Assembly (NCBI RefSeq): GCF_013912005.1
Contig: NZ_JACESB010000007.1
Span: 1-64,000, forward strand
Source of the DNA: Brevundimonas sp.
GTDB taxonomy: Bacteria; Pseudomonadota; Alphaproteobacteria; Caulobacterales; Caulobacteraceae
DNA length: 64,000 bases
Reading direction: 5' to 3'
Positions 8,507 through 16,506 of this stretch are shown piece after piece. The notes beneath the pieces are model-generated. The model made no database searches. It was not told where the DNA came from and worked only from the letters and a program-made list of their open reading frames with translations. The position numbers and the translations under genes are program-made. Within the stretch, counting starts at the first letter, position 1. The number at the start of each line of letters is the position of its first letter.

Positions 8507-9291
8507 GCGTCGGCCGGTCGGGGAATGCAGTCGAACAGGCGGAAAAAGGCGTCGGTGGTGCGCGCCTCGGCCTCCTCCCGGGTCCAGCCGCGGATCTCCG
8601 CCAGCTTGTCGAGCACATGGCCGACGAAGGCCGGCTCGTTCCTTCGTCCGCGGTGCGGGACCGGGGCGAGGTAGGGGCAGTCGGTCTCGACGATGATGCG
8701 GTCGGCGGGCATGGCGCGGATCACCTCGCGCACCTCTTCGGCGGCCTTGAAGGTGGCGATGCCGGAAACGGAGAACCACGCGCCGAGTTCCGCCGCCCTT
8801 TCAGCCAGTTCCGGACCGGAGGTGTAGCAGTGCATCAGGAAGCGGAAGCCGCCGCGGGCCTGTTCCTCGGCGAGGATGTCGGCCATGACCGCGTCCGCCT
8901 CGCGGGTGTGGACGACCAGCGGCAGGCCGGTGCGGCGGGCGGCCTCGACGTGCTGGCGGAACACCTGCGCCTGCACCTCGCGCGGGCTGAGGTCGTAGTG
9001 GAAGTCGAGGCCGCACTCGCCGATCCCGACGACCTTCGGCCGGGCGGCGAGTTCGACCAGGCGGTCATCGTCGAGGTCGGCGTAGTGGCGCGCCTCGTGC
9101 GGATGCACCCCGACGGTGCACCAGATGTCCGCGTGGGCCATGGCCAGGCCGTGGGTCGCCTCGAAGGTCGCCAGCCGGTCCGAGATCTCGACCATCAGGC
9201 CGACGCCCGCCTGCCGCGCCCGGGCGATCACCGCGTCGCGATCCTCGTCGAACTGGGGCGCGTGCAGGTTGACGTGGCTGTCGATGATCAT
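8503..9291 (-). CDS. tatD: TatD family metal-dependent hydrolase
   Basis: TIM-barrel metal hydrolase of 262 residues; relatives are DNases/exonucleases in repair and quality control. The metal ligands expected for the family are visible in GIGECGLDFHYD (Glu), VVHTREAD (His), FLMHCYTS (His) and IVETDCPYLAP (Asp). The N-terminal motif, normally D-S/T-H-C-H-L, reads DSHVNLH, so the second His of HxH is Asn8. The ATG at 9291 overlaps the holB stop as ATGA. It belongs to the tmk-holB-tatD-MBL run, where the four genes overlap at every junction. Confidence 0.93.
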   Translation of the reverse strand: MIIDSHVNLHAPQFDEDRDAVIARARQAGVGLMVEISDRLATFEATHGLAMAHADIWCTVGVHPHEARHYADLDDDRLVELAARPKVVGIGECGLDFHYDLSPREVQAQVFRQHVEAARRTGLPLVVHTREADAVMADILAEEQARGGFRFLMHCYTSGPELAERAAELGAWFSVSGIATFKAAEEVREVIRAMPADRIIVETDCPYLAPVPHRGRRNEPAFVGHVLDKLAEIRGWTREEAEARTTDAFFRLFDCIPRPADA

Positions 9292-10268
9292 CCGCGGGCA
9301 GCCTTGGTGCGCTGGAGGTCGGCGAGGGCGCCGGCGAGCACGTCGCCGCGGTCCAGGTTGATGGCGGCGGCGCGGTCCGGCAGCTCCGACAACCGGCTCC
9401 ACAGCTCGGCCCAGCGGGCGCCGGCGGCCCCCTCCTCCAGCGCGCGCACCTTCACCGCCGCGATCAGCCGGTCCATCAGGGTCTCGAAGCGGGCCTGGCC
9501 CTCGGCGCCGCGGAAGCGGTCGGCGACGGCGAGCGCCTCGGCCCGGTCGATGTCGGCGGCGGCGACCCACTGCTGCGCAAGCTGGTCGGCCTCCAGGGTC
9601 GCCCCCGAGGCGAGGGCGAGGGCCTGCCCCGGCGAACCGGCGGCCATGGCGGCGATGCGCGCGGCCTCGGCCGGCGGGACGCCGGTGCGGTTGCGGACCA
9701 GCTCCTCGAGCGCGTGGACCGGCCAGACCGGAAGGGCCAGCCGGCGACAGCGGGAACGGATGGTGGGCAGCAGCCGCCCCGGCGCATGGGTGACGAGGAA
9801 CAGCACACCCCTCTCCGGCGGTTCCTCAAGAACCTTGAGCAAGGCGTTGGCGGCGTTGAGATTCAGGTCGTCGGCGGCGTCGATGATCGCGACCCGGGCC
9901 GGGGCCCGGGACGGGCTCTTGGAGAAGAACTCCGGCAGCTCGCGCGCCTGGTCGACCGAGATCGCCTTCTTTGTCTTGCCGCCTTCGACCGCCCGCTCCA
10001 GCACCAGCAGGTCGGGGTGGGACTGGGCCGAGACGAGACGGGCCACCGGATCGGCGGGGTCGGTCCCGAGCAGGCCGCGCGACGGGTCGGGCGCGGCCCC
10101 GAGCAGGCGCCGGGCGGCGCGGTAGGCGAAGGTGGCCTTGCCCGCGCCCTCGACCCCGCACAGCAGCCAGGCGTGATGCAGCCGGCCCTTGCGCTGCGCG
10201 TCGAGGAAGGCCGCCTCGGCGGCGGCGTCCGGGACGAGATCGAAACGGTCGCGGGGATGGTCGCTCAC
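9288..10268 (-). CDS. holB: DNA polymerase III subunit delta'
   Basis: Clamp-loader subunit that helps open the beta sliding clamp. It has 326 residues from a GTG at 10268 that overlaps the tmk stop (GTGA). The Walker A-like loop is GVEGAGKAT, LNAANALLKVLEEPP is the clamp-loader signature, and RSRC is the SRC motif. The four-cysteine zinc module of the E. coli protein is absent: no cysteines occur between the P-loop and the LLKVLEEPP motif. It follows tmk, the usual arrangement. Confidence 0.95.
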   Translation of the reverse strand: MSDHPRDRFDLVPDAAAEAAFLDAQRKGRLHHAWLLCGVEGAGKATFAYRAARRLLGAAPDPSRGLLGTDPADPVARLVSAQSHPDLLVLERAVEGGKTKKAISVDQARELPEFFSKSPSRAPARVAIIDAADDLNLNAANALLKVLEEPPERGVLFLVTHAPGRLLPTIRSRCRRLALPVWPVHALEELVRNRTGVPPAEAARIAAMAAGSPGQALALASGATLEADQLAQQWVAAADIDRAEALAVADRFRGAEGQARFETLMDRLIAAVKVRALEEGAAGARWAELWSRLSELPDRAAAINLDRGDVLAGALADLQRTKAARG

Positions 10269-10891
10269 AGCAGCCGGTCCTCGACCGCGGCCCACACCCG
10301 GGCGGCCACCGTCGCCTCGTCGCCGACCGCGTCGATGATCACGCAACGATCGGCGTTTTCCTGTGCGATTTCAAGAAATCGCCGCCGCAGCCTTTCGTGA
10401 AAGGCGAGCCCCTTGGATTCGAAACGGGTCTCGAACAGGCCCCTGCCGAAGGCGCGCCGGAGTCCCTCCTCTACCGGCAGGTCGAAGATCAGGGTCAGAT
10501 CCGGCTGGGTCGCGCCCACCACCGCCGCGTCGAGGCTCTCGATGAAGTCCGCGGGGACGCCGCCGCCCGCGCCCTGGTAGGCCCGGCTGGAGTCGGCGAA
10601 GCGGTCGCAGACCACCCAGCGGCCCGCCTCCAGCGCCGGGCGGATGGTGCGCTCGATATGGTCAGAGCGCGCAGCGAACATGAGCAGGGTCTCGGTCATC
10701 GGCGACCAGCGCCCGGCGTCGCCATTCAGGGCGATGGCGCGGATCTCCTCGGCGCCCGGCGACCCGCCGGGCTCGCGGGTCTTGACCACCTCGATGTCGC
10801 GCAGCCGCAGCCGCTCGACCAGGGTGGCGACCTGGGTCGACTTGCCGGCCCCCTCGCCGCCTTCGAAGGTGATGAATCTGCCCTGGCTCAC
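10265..10891 (-). CDS. tmk: thymidylate kinase
   Basis: Phosphorylates dTMP to dTDP. It has 208 residues from the GTG at 10891, the usual length. The P-loop GGEGAGKST is at 11-19 and DRFADSSRAYQG is the DR(Y/F) signature. A GTG nine bases upstream (10900) is an alternative start; neither has a clear Shine-Dalgarno. First gene of an overlapping run ending with the MBL hydrolase. Confidence 0.95.
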   Translation of the reverse strand: MSQGRFITFEGGEGAGKSTQVATLVERLRLRDIEVVKTREPGGSPGAEEIRAIALNGDAGRWSPMTETLLMFAARSDHIERTIRPALEAGRWVVCDRFADSSRAYQGAGGGVPADFIESLDAAVVGATQPDLTLIFDLPVEEGLRRAFGRGLFETRFESKGLAFHERLRRRFLEIAQENADRCVIIDAVGDEATVAARVWAAVEDRLL

Positions 10892-10929
10892 CCGGCGCAC
10901 AATGGCGACGCCGGGCGTCGAGGCAAGGT

Positions 10930-11709
10930 CTAGGGCCGCGATATCAACAGGGCGTCGGCGTAGCCCCGCGCGACCACCGCCTGGCGCGCGGTTTCGGCGG
11001 CGTTGGGATCGGGCCACGGACCCACCAGCACCCGGTACGGGGTCGCGCCGCCGCGATCCGCCGCGTCGACCGTGGCGCGGTCCCCGAGCCGATCCGCCAC
11101 CTGCCTCGCCGCCCGACGATCGGAGAAGGCCCCGGCCTGGACCCAGTAACCCGCGGGCGCGGCCGTCGGGACCTGCGCCGGCGCCGCCCGGGCGTACTGC
11201 ACCGGCGCGCCCAGCCGCGGCGCCCGCCCGAGATAGCGAACGCGCACCTCCCCCACCCCGGCCTGGCGCAGGCCGAGGGCGTCGGCGGCGCCCCGCGACA
11301 GGTCGATGATCCGGCCGTCGACGAAGGGGCCGCGGTCGTTGACCCGCACCACCACCTGGCGGCCGTTGGCGAGGTTGGTCACCTCCACCAGCCCCGGCAG
11401 CGGGAGGGTCTTGTGGGCGGCGGTCAGGGCGTTCATGTCGAACGGCTCGCCGGTGGCGGTCGGCCGGCCGTGGTGGGCGTCGCCGTACCAGGAGGCCAGG
11501 CCGGTCTCGTCGTAGCCCGGCTGCTCGGCCGGCCGGTACCAGCGGCCGCGGATCTGGTAGGGGCGCATGGTCCCGGAGACGATCGGGGCGGGATCCGTCA
11601 CCACCGGCGCTCCGCCGCGACCGGCCACGCCCGCGGGGCCGCCCGCGCAGGCGGCGACCAGCGACAGAAGGCCGGCGGCGAACAACATCCTGACGAGTCT
11701 GGCGATCAT
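10930..11709 (-). CDS. rlpA: septal ring lytic transglycosylase, RlpA family lipoprotein
   Basis: Envelope protein of 259 residues. The signal peptide ends in a lipobox VAAC (Cys21), so it is probably lipid-anchored. The double-psi beta-barrel domain (about 70-150) contains GLASWYGDAHHGRPTATGE and VRVNDRGPFVDGRIIDLS, with the catalytic-type Asp. The C-terminal part (about 185-259, YWVQAGAFSDRRAARQV) is a SPOR domain that binds denuded peptidoglycan at the septum. A GGAGCGGGAG lies just before the ATG. About 270 bases upstream, up to the tRNA, hold no gene I can support. Confidence 0.93.
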   Translation of the reverse strand: MIARLVRMLFAAGLLSLVAACAGGPAGVAGRGGAPVVTDPAPIVSGTMRPYQIRGRWYRPAEQPGYDETGLASWYGDAHHGRPTATGEPFDMNALTAAHKTLPLPGLVEVTNLANGRQVVVRVNDRGPFVDGRIIDLSRGAADALGLRQAGVGEVRVRYLGRAPRLGAPVQYARAAPAQVPTAAPAGYWVQAGAFSDRRAARQVADRLGDRATVDAADRGGATPYRVLVGPWPDPNAAETARQAVVARGYADALLISRP

Positions 11710-11980
11710 GCTCCCGCTCCGTTTGCGGAAAGCATGCCCGGCAGGATTTCCGCTTTGGTTAACGGACCGCTCTTGCGCTATGCGGCCGGTCCGCGCGGCG
11801 CGGCAGGCTGGCCGCCTGGTTCAGGGCCGCGGCCGTGAGGGCTGCAGGGGTTTCGCCCTTGAAGACGACGGCCCCGGCCAATAGGAGCCTGTTGCAGCCG
11901 GTTCGCCTGACAACATTGCGGCCGGTGCGGGGCCTGAACCACCCCGCAGGCCTGTCCGGGCGACAGGCGAGACCGGGTGA

Positions 11981-12067
<87 letters not shown>

Positions 12068-12150
12068 CCGGTCTCCGACATTCTCCGCATCCGCCGTCGG
12101 ACAACGGTCGAGGCGGCGCCGGCGGATGGCCGCGACCGCCTCATCGACCC

Positions 12151-12609
12151 TCAGGCCCCGAGCGCCCTCCCCCCCGGCCGGTCGGCGGATGTGGGGTCCT
12201 GGCCGGCGGGGCCGGCGCCTTCGATCAGCCTGTCCCGAACCTCGGCGGGGGCCGCCTCCGCCCAGGTGAGCAGCCTGTCGAGAACGGGACAGAGCGCCTG
12301 CCCCCATTCCGTCAGGCGGTACTCGACCTTGGGCGGAACCTGCGGGTGGACGATCCGGGCCACCACCCCGTCGAGTTCGAGCTGACGCAGCTGCTGGATC
12401 AGCATCTTCTGCGAAACGCCGGGAATGGCCCGTTCGAGCTCCGAGAACCGCCGCACGTTCGAGCCGAACAGCTGGAACAGGATGACCAGCTTCCACCGCC
12501 CCTCAAGAATCCTGATGACGTTCTGCGCGCTCGAGGCCGCAGTCTGCGGCGTGTAGCCGACGCGCTCACTGTCAGGTGAGTACCTTACTTTTTCGTCTGT
12601 ACTTGCCAT
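12151..12609 (-). CDS. HxlR family transcriptional regulator
   Basis: Winged-helix regulator of 152 residues. The HxlR core runs from [15 protein letters not shown] through [29 protein letters not shown] to [16 protein letters not shown]. Many HxlR proteins have a redox-sensing Cys just before the first helix (CP motif); here that region reads [11 protein letters not shown], with no Cys, and the only Cys is in ALCPVLDRL. It is divergent from the SnoaL-like gene and the short-chain dehydrogenase, so it probably controls them and itself through the 55-base gap 12610-12664. Confidence 0.9.
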   Translation of the reverse strand: MASTDEKVRYSPDSERVGYTPQTAASSAQNVIRILEGRWKLVILFQLFGSNVRRFSELERAIPGVSQKMLIQQLRQLELDGVVARIVHPQVPPKVEYRLTEWGQALCPVLDRLLTWAEAAPAEVRDRLIEGAGPAGQDPTSADRPGGRALGA

Positions 12610-12664
12610 ACCTGCAGCCTAGTTCCAGCTTCGACCGGACGCAACCGCCGAACCGGAGACGCAG

Positions 12665-12991
12665 ATGACGCCCGTCCTGCCCAAGCCCATCGCCGACTAT
12701 GTCGCGGCCAACGCCCGGCTCGATCCGGACGGGATGCTGCAGCCCTTCGCCCCCGACGCAGTGGTGCGGGACGACGGCGGAGAACACCGGGGCCACGCCG
12801 AACTGCGGACCTGGATCCAGGACGCAAGCCTCGCCGCCCGCGCCGTCTTCACCCCCGACGCCTGCCGCGAGGAAGACGGCCAGGTGATCGTCGACGGCCT
12901 GACCGCCGGCGACTTCAAGGGCAGCCCGCTGCGCTTCACCTTCCGCTTCACCCTGGCCGGCGACGCCATCCGCGCGCTGGAGATCGGATGA
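12665..12991 (+). CDS. SnoaL / NTF2-like small protein
   Basis: A 108-residue NTF2-like fold protein: an N-terminal helix pair ([26 protein letters not shown]), then [12 protein letters not shown] and the beta strands [22 protein letters not shown] typical of nuclear-transport-factor-2 or SnoaL-like domains. GGAGACGCAG precedes the ATG. The next gene's ATG overlaps its stop (ATGA). Linkage to a dehydrogenase and an HxlR regulator suggests a small-molecule modification or detoxification role; substrate unknown. Confidence 0.85.
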   Translation: MTPVLPKPIADYVAANARLDPDGMLQPFAPDAVVRDDGGEHRGHAELRTWIQDASLAARAVFTPDACREEDGQVIVDGLTAGDFKGSPLRFTFRFTLAGDAIRALEIG

Positions 12992-13779
12992 CCATGGCCC
13001 GTCCCGATCCCGCCGAGTTCGAAGGCCGCCGCGTTCTGGTCACCGCGGGGACCAAGGGGGCCGGCCGCGCCACGGTCGAGCGCTTCCTGGCCGGCGGGGC
13101 CCGCGTCATCACCGCGGCGCGCGCGGCGCCGGACAGCCCCGGCGGCGCGGCCTTCGTCCAGGCCGATCTCACCACCCCGGAGGGCTGCGAGACGCTGGCG
13201 GCGGCGGCGCTGGATCGGCTGGGCGGCGTCGACGTGCTGGTGCATGTGGTCGGCGGCTCGTCCTCGCCGGCCGGCGGTTTCGCGGCCCTGACCGACGATC
13301 ACTGGCGCGCGGAGCTGGACATCAACCTGATGCCGGCCGTTCGCCTCGACCGGCTGCTGCTTCCGCAGATGCTCGAACGCGGCTCGGGCGCCGTGGTGCA
13401 CGTCTCGTCGATCCAGGGGCGGCTGCCGCTGCCGGAGTCCACCACCGCCTACGCCGCGGCCAAGGCGGCCCTGAGCACCTACAGCAAGGCGCTGTCCAAG
13501 GAGGTCGGTCCCCGCGGCGTGCGGGTCAATGTGGTGTCGCCCGGCTGGATCATGACCGAGGCTTCAGGCCGGCTGCTCGAGCGGATCGCCGAAGGCGCCG
13601 GCGGCACGATCGAGGAGGCGCGGCAGACCGTGCTGGCGGGTCTGGGCGGGATCCCCCTGGGTCGGCCGGCCGAGCCGGACGAGGTCGCCGAACTGATCGC
13701 CTTTCTGGCCTCGGACCGGGCCGCCGCCGTCCACGGAGGCGACTTCGTCATCGACGGAGGCACGATACCGACCGTCTAG
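12988..13779 (+). CDS. SDR family oxidoreductase
   Basis: Short-chain dehydrogenase/reductase of 263 residues. The cofactor loop reads [13 protein letters not shown] (about 19-31), in place of the canonical TGxxxGx[11 protein letters not shown] gives the catalytic Ser, and [19 protein letters not shown] gives the YxxxK pair. The tail [16 protein letters not shown] is typical of classical SDRs. It is coupled to the SnoaL-like gene and convergent with the ATP-grasp gene. A short GTCCC-GGC-GGGAC hairpin (13780-13792) between the two stops is the only terminator-like element. Confidence 0.92.
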   Translation: MTMARPDPAEFEGRRVLVTAGTKGAGRATVERFLAGGARVITAARAAPDSPGGAAFVQADLTTPEGCETLAAAALDRLGGVDVLVHVVGGSSSPAGGFAALTDDHWRAELDINLMPAVRLDRLLLPQMLERGSGAVVHVSSIQGRLPLPESTTAYAAAKAALSTYSKALSKEVGPRGVRVNVVSPGWIMTEASGRLLERIAEGAGGTIEEARQTVLAGLGGIPLGRPAEPDEVAELIAFLASDRAAAVHGGDFVIDGGTIPTV

Positions 13780-13799
13780 GTCCCGGCGGGACACGGTCG

Positions 13800-14963
13800 T
13801 CAGCTGCGAATGAAGTGGGGCACGAAGCGCGAGGTGTTGCGGGTGATCCGGCCGGCGTCCTCCCTCAAGGCGATGCCCGCGGGCTCGTCGCCCACGACCC
13901 AGGAGCCCACGATGACGTGCTGGCCGTCAAACCGCGGCGGGGCGTGGACCGCCTGACGGATGTGGCTGCCGCCGCCGTAGCCCGCGTCCTCGCCCTCTTC
14001 CGTGGCGTCGCCCTCGCGGATCGAGATGTTCGCCCCCTCGCGGGAGAACAGCGGCTTGCGCACATAGTCGGCGCCCAGGGCGGCATGCCCGGGGTCGCTC
14101 TCGAACCAGGACTCCAGCAGGTTGGGGTGGCCCGCGTGCCGCTCCCAGAGCAGGGGCAGGACGCCCTTGTTCGACAGCAGCGCCTTCCAGGCCGGCTCCA
14201 TAACAGTGACCTGGGCGTTCGGCAGCGGCTCGGCGTAGTCGTCGCGCAGCATCTGCTCCCAAGGATAGAGCTTGAACATGGCCTGGATCAGCCAGTTCTC
14301 GTCGTCGACGAACCGGCCGTCGGCGTTCAGGCCGATCTGGTCGATGGCGACGAACTTCGGGTCCAGCCCGGCCTGGCGGGCCAGATCCTCGAGGAACCGC
14401 ACCGTCTGGCGATCCTCGACGAAATCGGCGTCGGAGCTGAAATGCACGAAGCCGCCGTCCGGGAAGATGGCGCGGAAGCGGTCGACCAGCTTTTCGTGCA
14501 GGCTGTTGAACTGGTCCGCATCGGCCGGCAGCGTCCCGTCGGCCATCCGGTCTTCCAGCCACAGCCACTGGAACACCGCCGTCTCGAAGATGCTGGTGGG
14601 GGTGTCGGCGTTGTACTCGTACAACTTCGCCGGGCCGCGCCCGTCGTAGGCGAAGTCGAACCGGCCGTAGAGGGACGGGTCGCCCCGGCTCCAGCTTTCG
14701 GCGACATAGTCGCGCGACGCCTCGGGGATCTCCAGCAGGGCCATCAGCCGCTCGGACTTCACCGCATCGGCGACGAGGTCCAGGCACATCTGGTGCAGCT
14801 CGGCCGTCGGCGCCTCCAGCCCGTCCTCGATCTCCTCGAGCGTGAAGGCGTAGGCGGCGCTTTCGTCCCAGTAGCGTTCGCCGGAGTCGTGGTGCCAGGT
14901 GAAGCCCACGGCCTCCGCGCGCGCCTGCCAGTCGGGCCGGGGGTCGAGCTTCAACCTTTCCAT
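13800..14963 (-). CDS. yjfC: glutathionylspermidine synthase-like ATP-grasp protein (YjfC/YgiC family)
   Basis: A 387-residue protein with the ATP-grasp domain of glutathionylspermidine synthase, without the amidase half. Recognisable blocks are YGRFDFAYDG, KLYEYNADTPTSIFETA, HFSSDADFVEDRQT, MEPAWKALLSNKGVLPLLW, VRKPLFSREGANI and VGSWVVGDEPAGI near the C terminus. Such stand-alone homologues are thought to ligate a peptide or polyamine in an ATP-dependent reaction; E. coli YjfC and YgiC have no firm activity. Last gene of the minus-strand arm, four bases after the PspA homologue. In E. coli the same family closes the yjfIJKLMC cluster. Confidence 0.93.
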   Translation of the reverse strand: MERLKLDPRPDWQARAEAVGFTWHHDSGERYWDESAAYAFTLEEIEDGLEAPTAELHQMCLDLVADAVKSERLMALLEIPEASRDYVAESWSRGDPSLYGRFDFAYDGRGPAKLYEYNADTPTSIFETAVFQWLWLEDRMADGTLPADADQFNSLHEKLVDRFRAIFPDGGFVHFSSDADFVEDRQTVRFLEDLARQAGLDPKFVAIDQIGLNADGRFVDDENWLIQAMFKLYPWEQMLRDDYAEPLPNAQVTVMEPAWKALLSNKGVLPLLWERHAGHPNLLESWFESDPGHAALGADYVRKPLFSREGANISIREGDATEEGEDAGYGGGSHIRQAVHAPPRFDGQHVIVGSWVVGDEPAGIALREDAGRITRNTSRFVPHFIRS

Positions 14964-14967
14964 GCGT

Positions 14968-15711
14968 CTAGGCCGGGTCCTTCGAGGCCGGGACCGAGGT
15001 CCCGATCTGCGGCGTCACCACCCGGACCTCCTGCGCCGTCAGACGCGCCAGCACGTCGTCGGCCGAGGCGTGGCCCGGCAGGATGCCGGCTTCCTTCAGC
15101 TTGGCGTCCAGATCGGCCCCGGTGCGCTTGTCCTCAAGCTCCTGGCCGGCGCGCAGCCGCTCCTCCTGAACCGCCTGGCGCTGCTTGATGCGCTGCAGGC
15201 TGTCGGCGGCCGAGCCGATGCGCGAATGCGCGCCGGCCGACTGCAGGGCCACGGAGGTCTGGGCCTTCTGCACCGAGTCATTGACCTTCACGATGTCGAT
15301 CTCGCGCCGCAGCGTCTCGATCTTCTGGTCGGTGGCGGCGATGGCGGTGCGCAGGCGGGCCTCGGCCTCCTTCATGCTCTCGATCAGGGGACCCCGCGTG
15401 CCGATCTCGGTCTCCAGCTCGGCGATCCGCTGCGCCACCTCCCGGGCCAGGTCGGTCTTGCCCTGGGCCAGGGCGGTGCGGGCGGAGCTCTCGTACTTGG
15501 CGATCTGGTCGCCGAAGCTCTTGATCTCGTTCTCGGCCATGCGCCGGCGGGCCACCAGGCCGGCGAGGTCGTCGCGCGCCTTGCCCTGGGCGTTGTCGGC
15601 GTCGCGGATCTCCTGGTCGAGGATCTTCAGCGCATTGGCGTCGACCACCGCCTGACCGGCCTCGTGGGCCGTGCCGCGAAACAAGGCCGAGAGCTTTGCG
15701 AGCATGGACAT
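14968..15711 (-). CDS. yjfJ: PspA/IM30 family protein (YjfJ-like)
   Basis: A 247-residue ESCRT-III-related membrane-remodelling protein. It is almost all helical: a short N-terminal amphipathic segment (LAKLSALFRGTAHEA), then coiled-coil from about 25 to 190, then a flexible tail. Unlike classic PspA it carries extra sequence after residue 200 (LKEAGILPGHASADDVLARL). No pspF or pspB/C is nearby. Its partners here are the DUF2170 gene upstream and the ATP-grasp gene downstream, exactly the yjfI-yjfJ-yjfC partners of E. coli. Probable role: binding stressed inner membrane. Confidence 0.93.
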   Translation of the reverse strand: MSMLAKLSALFRGTAHEAGQAVVDANALKILDQEIRDADNAQGKARDDLAGLVARRRMAENEIKSFGDQIAKYESSARTALAQGKTDLAREVAQRIAELETEIGTRGPLIESMKEAEARLRTAIAATDQKIETLRREIDIVKVNDSVQKAQTSVALQSAGAHSRIGSAADSLQRIKQRQAVQEERLRAGQELEDKRTGADLDAKLKEAGILPGHASADDVLARLTAQEVRVVTPQIGTSVPASKDPA

Positions 15712-15728
15712 GGTTCGTCTCCGTCGGA

Positions 15729-16409
15729 TCAGGCGGCTTCGGCGCCGAAGGTTTCACGCAGGCTGCTGGCGTCGATGGCGTTCTCCGCCAGGGTGCGCAG
15801 CTCGATCAATATGGTCTGCAGCGTCGTCTTGCACGACAGCTCGCCCATCAGTTCATAGACGTCCTCGCCGGAGACGGTGGTGATGGCGAAGTTCGACAGC
15901 GGCACCACCCGCTGGGCCTTCAGCAGGAACTCGTTGAAGCGCGCTGCGTCCTTCTGCTCCGCCACGGGCCAGAGCAGGACCGAGGCCACGATCTGGGAGC
16001 CGCCGACGCTCAGATAGATCGGCAGGTCGCCGTATTCGTGCATGGTCGCCAGCAGGACAGGGTCGGCCCCCTCGAGCACGCGCAGGGTCATTTCGCCCTC
16101 GCGGACGAGTTCCGACGCCTCAAGCGCGGCCTTGATGGCGGGCACGGTCCAGGCGGTTTCGATCACGGCGTCCATGGGATGTCTCACTCCAGAAGGATCG
16201 TTCAGGGGGTTGCGGCGCCCCCGCCGGGCAGGGACGGGACCGCGGGTGGACTCGGTGACGATGGCGTGGACCGCCGCCCTCACATCGTCCCGCGTCGAGT
16301 GGGGGATCCAGAATTCCACCTTGATCATGCCGGCGTCGCGCCGGGCTTGCCGCCAAGCACGTATACGATCGTTCGCCGACGGCAAGGGATTTGAGGCGGG
16401 GTTACGCAT
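15729..16409 (-). CDS. yjfI: YjfI family protein (DUF2170) with N-terminal extension
   Basis: The C-terminal about 148 residues (from the Met codon at 16175) are a DUF2170/YjfI domain, with MTLRVLEGADPVLLATMHEYGDLPIYLS and GEDVYELMGELS. The frame stays open upstream to the ATG at 16409, giving 226 residues. The added N terminus (RIRAWRQARRDAGMIK, then VEFWIPHSTRDDVRAAV) resembles short basic helix-turn or ribbon-helix-helix antitoxin-like peptides. I chose the long form because a dyad and the divergent promoter space sit right at 16401-16428, which would leave a 230-base leader for the short form. E. coli YjfI corresponds to the short form. First gene of the minus arm. Confidence 0.7.
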   Translation of the reverse strand: MRNPASNPLPSANDRIRAWRQARRDAGMIKVEFWIPHSTRDDVRAAVHAIVTESTRGPVPARRGRRNPLNDPSGVRHPMDAVIETAWTVPAIKAALEASELVREGEMTLRVLEGADPVLLATMHEYGDLPIYLSVGGSQIVASVLLWPVAEQKDAARFNEFLLKAQRVVPLSNFAITTVSGEDVYELMGELSCKTTLQTILIELRTLAENAIDASSLRETFGAEAA

Positions 16410-16428
16410 GTTTCATGTAACGCGTAAC
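16401..16428. promoter_or_regulatory. dyad at the yjf divergent promoter
   Basis: The sequence holds GTTAC-GC-ATG-TTT-CAT-GTAAC, an interrupted dyad, followed by CG and another GTAAC, so GTTACGC (16401-16407) also pairs with GCGTAAC (16422-16428). It overlaps the long-form yjfI start and lies about 80 bases upstream of the K+ channel gene. A 10-base piece, GCATGTTTCA (16406-16415), recurs at 21353-21362 upstream of the TrpR-like gene. An operator role is inference. Confidence 0.45.
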
Positions 16429-16506
16429 AGGAACGGTTGACATCGGCTAGGTGTCTGCGATGTCTGGTCGCCGCCCCGGGGCTGGCCCGGGTCCTTGCGA
16501 GACGAC

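Noticed and set aside
11710-11980. A gene or RNA in the 271-base gap between rlpA and the tRNA
   Set aside because: Only a short hairpin next to the tRNA is visible; frames there are random GC-rich sequence.
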